NCBI GenBank assembly: GCA_027972325.1 | Contig: JAPMOS010000023.1 | Coordinates: forward strand, 72,001-136,000 | Reading direction: 5' to 3' | DNA from: Paratrimastix pyriformis | Lineage: Eukaryota > Preaxostyla > Paratrimastigidae | DNA length: 64,000 nt | Shown: piece by piece, positions 63,401 to 64,000 of the stretch | Position numbering within the stretch: the stretch's first letter is position 1 | How the letters are laid out: the number at the start of each line of letters is the position of its first letter | The notes under the pieces: generated by a model | Seen by the model: the letters and a program-made list of their open reading frames with translations, nothing else | Databases searched by the model: none | Told to the model about the DNA's origin: nothing | Made by a program: the position numbers and the translations under genes

Positions 63401-64000
63401 CAGAGGGTAGGATGAGAGATGAGGGGCGGAGGTGCGGAGGTGCGAAGAGATGAGGGGCAGAGGGACGGAAAGCAGAGGTGCGGAGAGGTGCGGGATGAAG
63501 GGGCGGAGGGATGAGGGGCGGAGGGGCGGAGGGATGAGGGCGGAGGGGCGGAGGGATGAGGGGCGGAGGGGCGGAGGGATGAGGGGCGGAGGGATGAGGG
63601 GCGGAGGGATGAGGGGCGGAGGGATGAGGGGCGGAGGGATGAGGGGCGGAGGGATGAGGGCGGAGGGATGAGGGGCGGAGGGATGGGGGGATGAAGGGCG
63701 GAGGGATGAGGGGCGGAGGGATGAGGGCGGAGGGATGAGGGGCGGAGGGATGAGGGGCGGAGGGATGGGGGGATGAAGGGCGGAGGATGAGGGGCGGAGG
63801 GATGAGGGGCGGAGGGACGGAGGGCGGAGGGATGAAGGGCGGAGGGATGAAGGGCGGAGGGATGAGGGGCGGAGGGATGAGGGCGGAGGGATGAGGGGGG
63901 GAGGGGCGGAGGGATGGGGGCGGAGGGACGGAGGATGAGGGCGGAGGCGGAGGATGAAGGGCGGAGGGATGAAGGGCGGAGGGATGAGTGGCGGAGGGAT
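63400..64000. repeat. GGATGAGGGGCGGAG satellite, continues off the window
   Basis: About 15-bp units (GGGATGAGGGGCGGA with one-base variants, and some shorter ones) run to the right edge. Long frames rich in Met/Arg/Gly across it are repeat artefacts. Confidence 0.95.

Overview
The window is nuclear DNA from a GC-rich, intron-dense eukaryote, most likely a free-living flagellated protist. I cannot name the group. The evidence is about sixteen protein genes split by many short introns, with families that are purely eukaryotic: the spliceosome factor Cwc2, the histone chaperone SPT2, heterochromatin protein 1, a syntaxin, a BCAS3-type WD40 protein, and a CPAP/SAS-4 centriole protein with its G-box. 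A CEP164-like WW protein also points to centrioles and cilia. Exon structures below were worked out by hand from reading frame, phase and family motifs; no transcript data were available.

Layout. 1-1293: 3' part of SPT2 (+). 1500-3660: a 5'-truncated LINE with reverse transcriptase, zinc knuckle and restriction-like endonuclease (-). 3689-6103: large secreted protein (+). 7453-8838: type II thioesterase (-), head to head with a CEP164-like WW protein at 8883-11479 (+). 12126-13394: EFM7/NNT1-type methyltransferase (+). 14397-17334: pseudokinase-armadillo fusion (-). 17572-21505: Cwc2 (-). 22395-24283: syntaxin (-), head to head with a membrane-anchored SDR at 24364-26227 (+). 26698-28482: decayed tyrosine-recombinase transposon with terminal inverted repeats, followed by a long foldback at 28487-28647. 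28730-30920: type I membrane protein (+). 31363-34085: HP1 (+). 34532-38596: CPAP/SAS-4 (-), head to head with BCAS3 at 38727-47432 (+). 48277-49608: second SDR (-), head to head with an ankyrin protein carrying clathrin-box and NPF motifs at 49705-53044 (+). 53263-59836: C2 domain followed by two metacaspase domains (+). 60419-61066: nitroreductase (-). 61151-62613: DUF1771-Smr protein (-). The right edge is a GGATGAGGGGCGGAG-type satellite.

The most striking global feature is the 5' splice site. In more than 70 junctions that I could place by frame and homology, the donor is GTCCGT, GTCTGT or a close GTYYG relative, instead of the usual GTAAGT/GTATGT. A pyrimidine at +3 is almost invariant; I found one conventional GTATGT donor. 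This predicts a changed U1 snRNA 5' end, or a relaxed U1 role. The window also carries the Cwc2 gene, whose product contacts the spliceosome's RNA core.

Genes do not form operons. Four adjacent pairs start back to back with only about 45-130 bp between start codons, so bidirectional promoters look common. Long introns and convergent gaps are filled with microsatellites, minisatellites and poly-C/poly-G tracts. Several introns contain a duplicated copy of the exon end just upstream of them, including its donor site.
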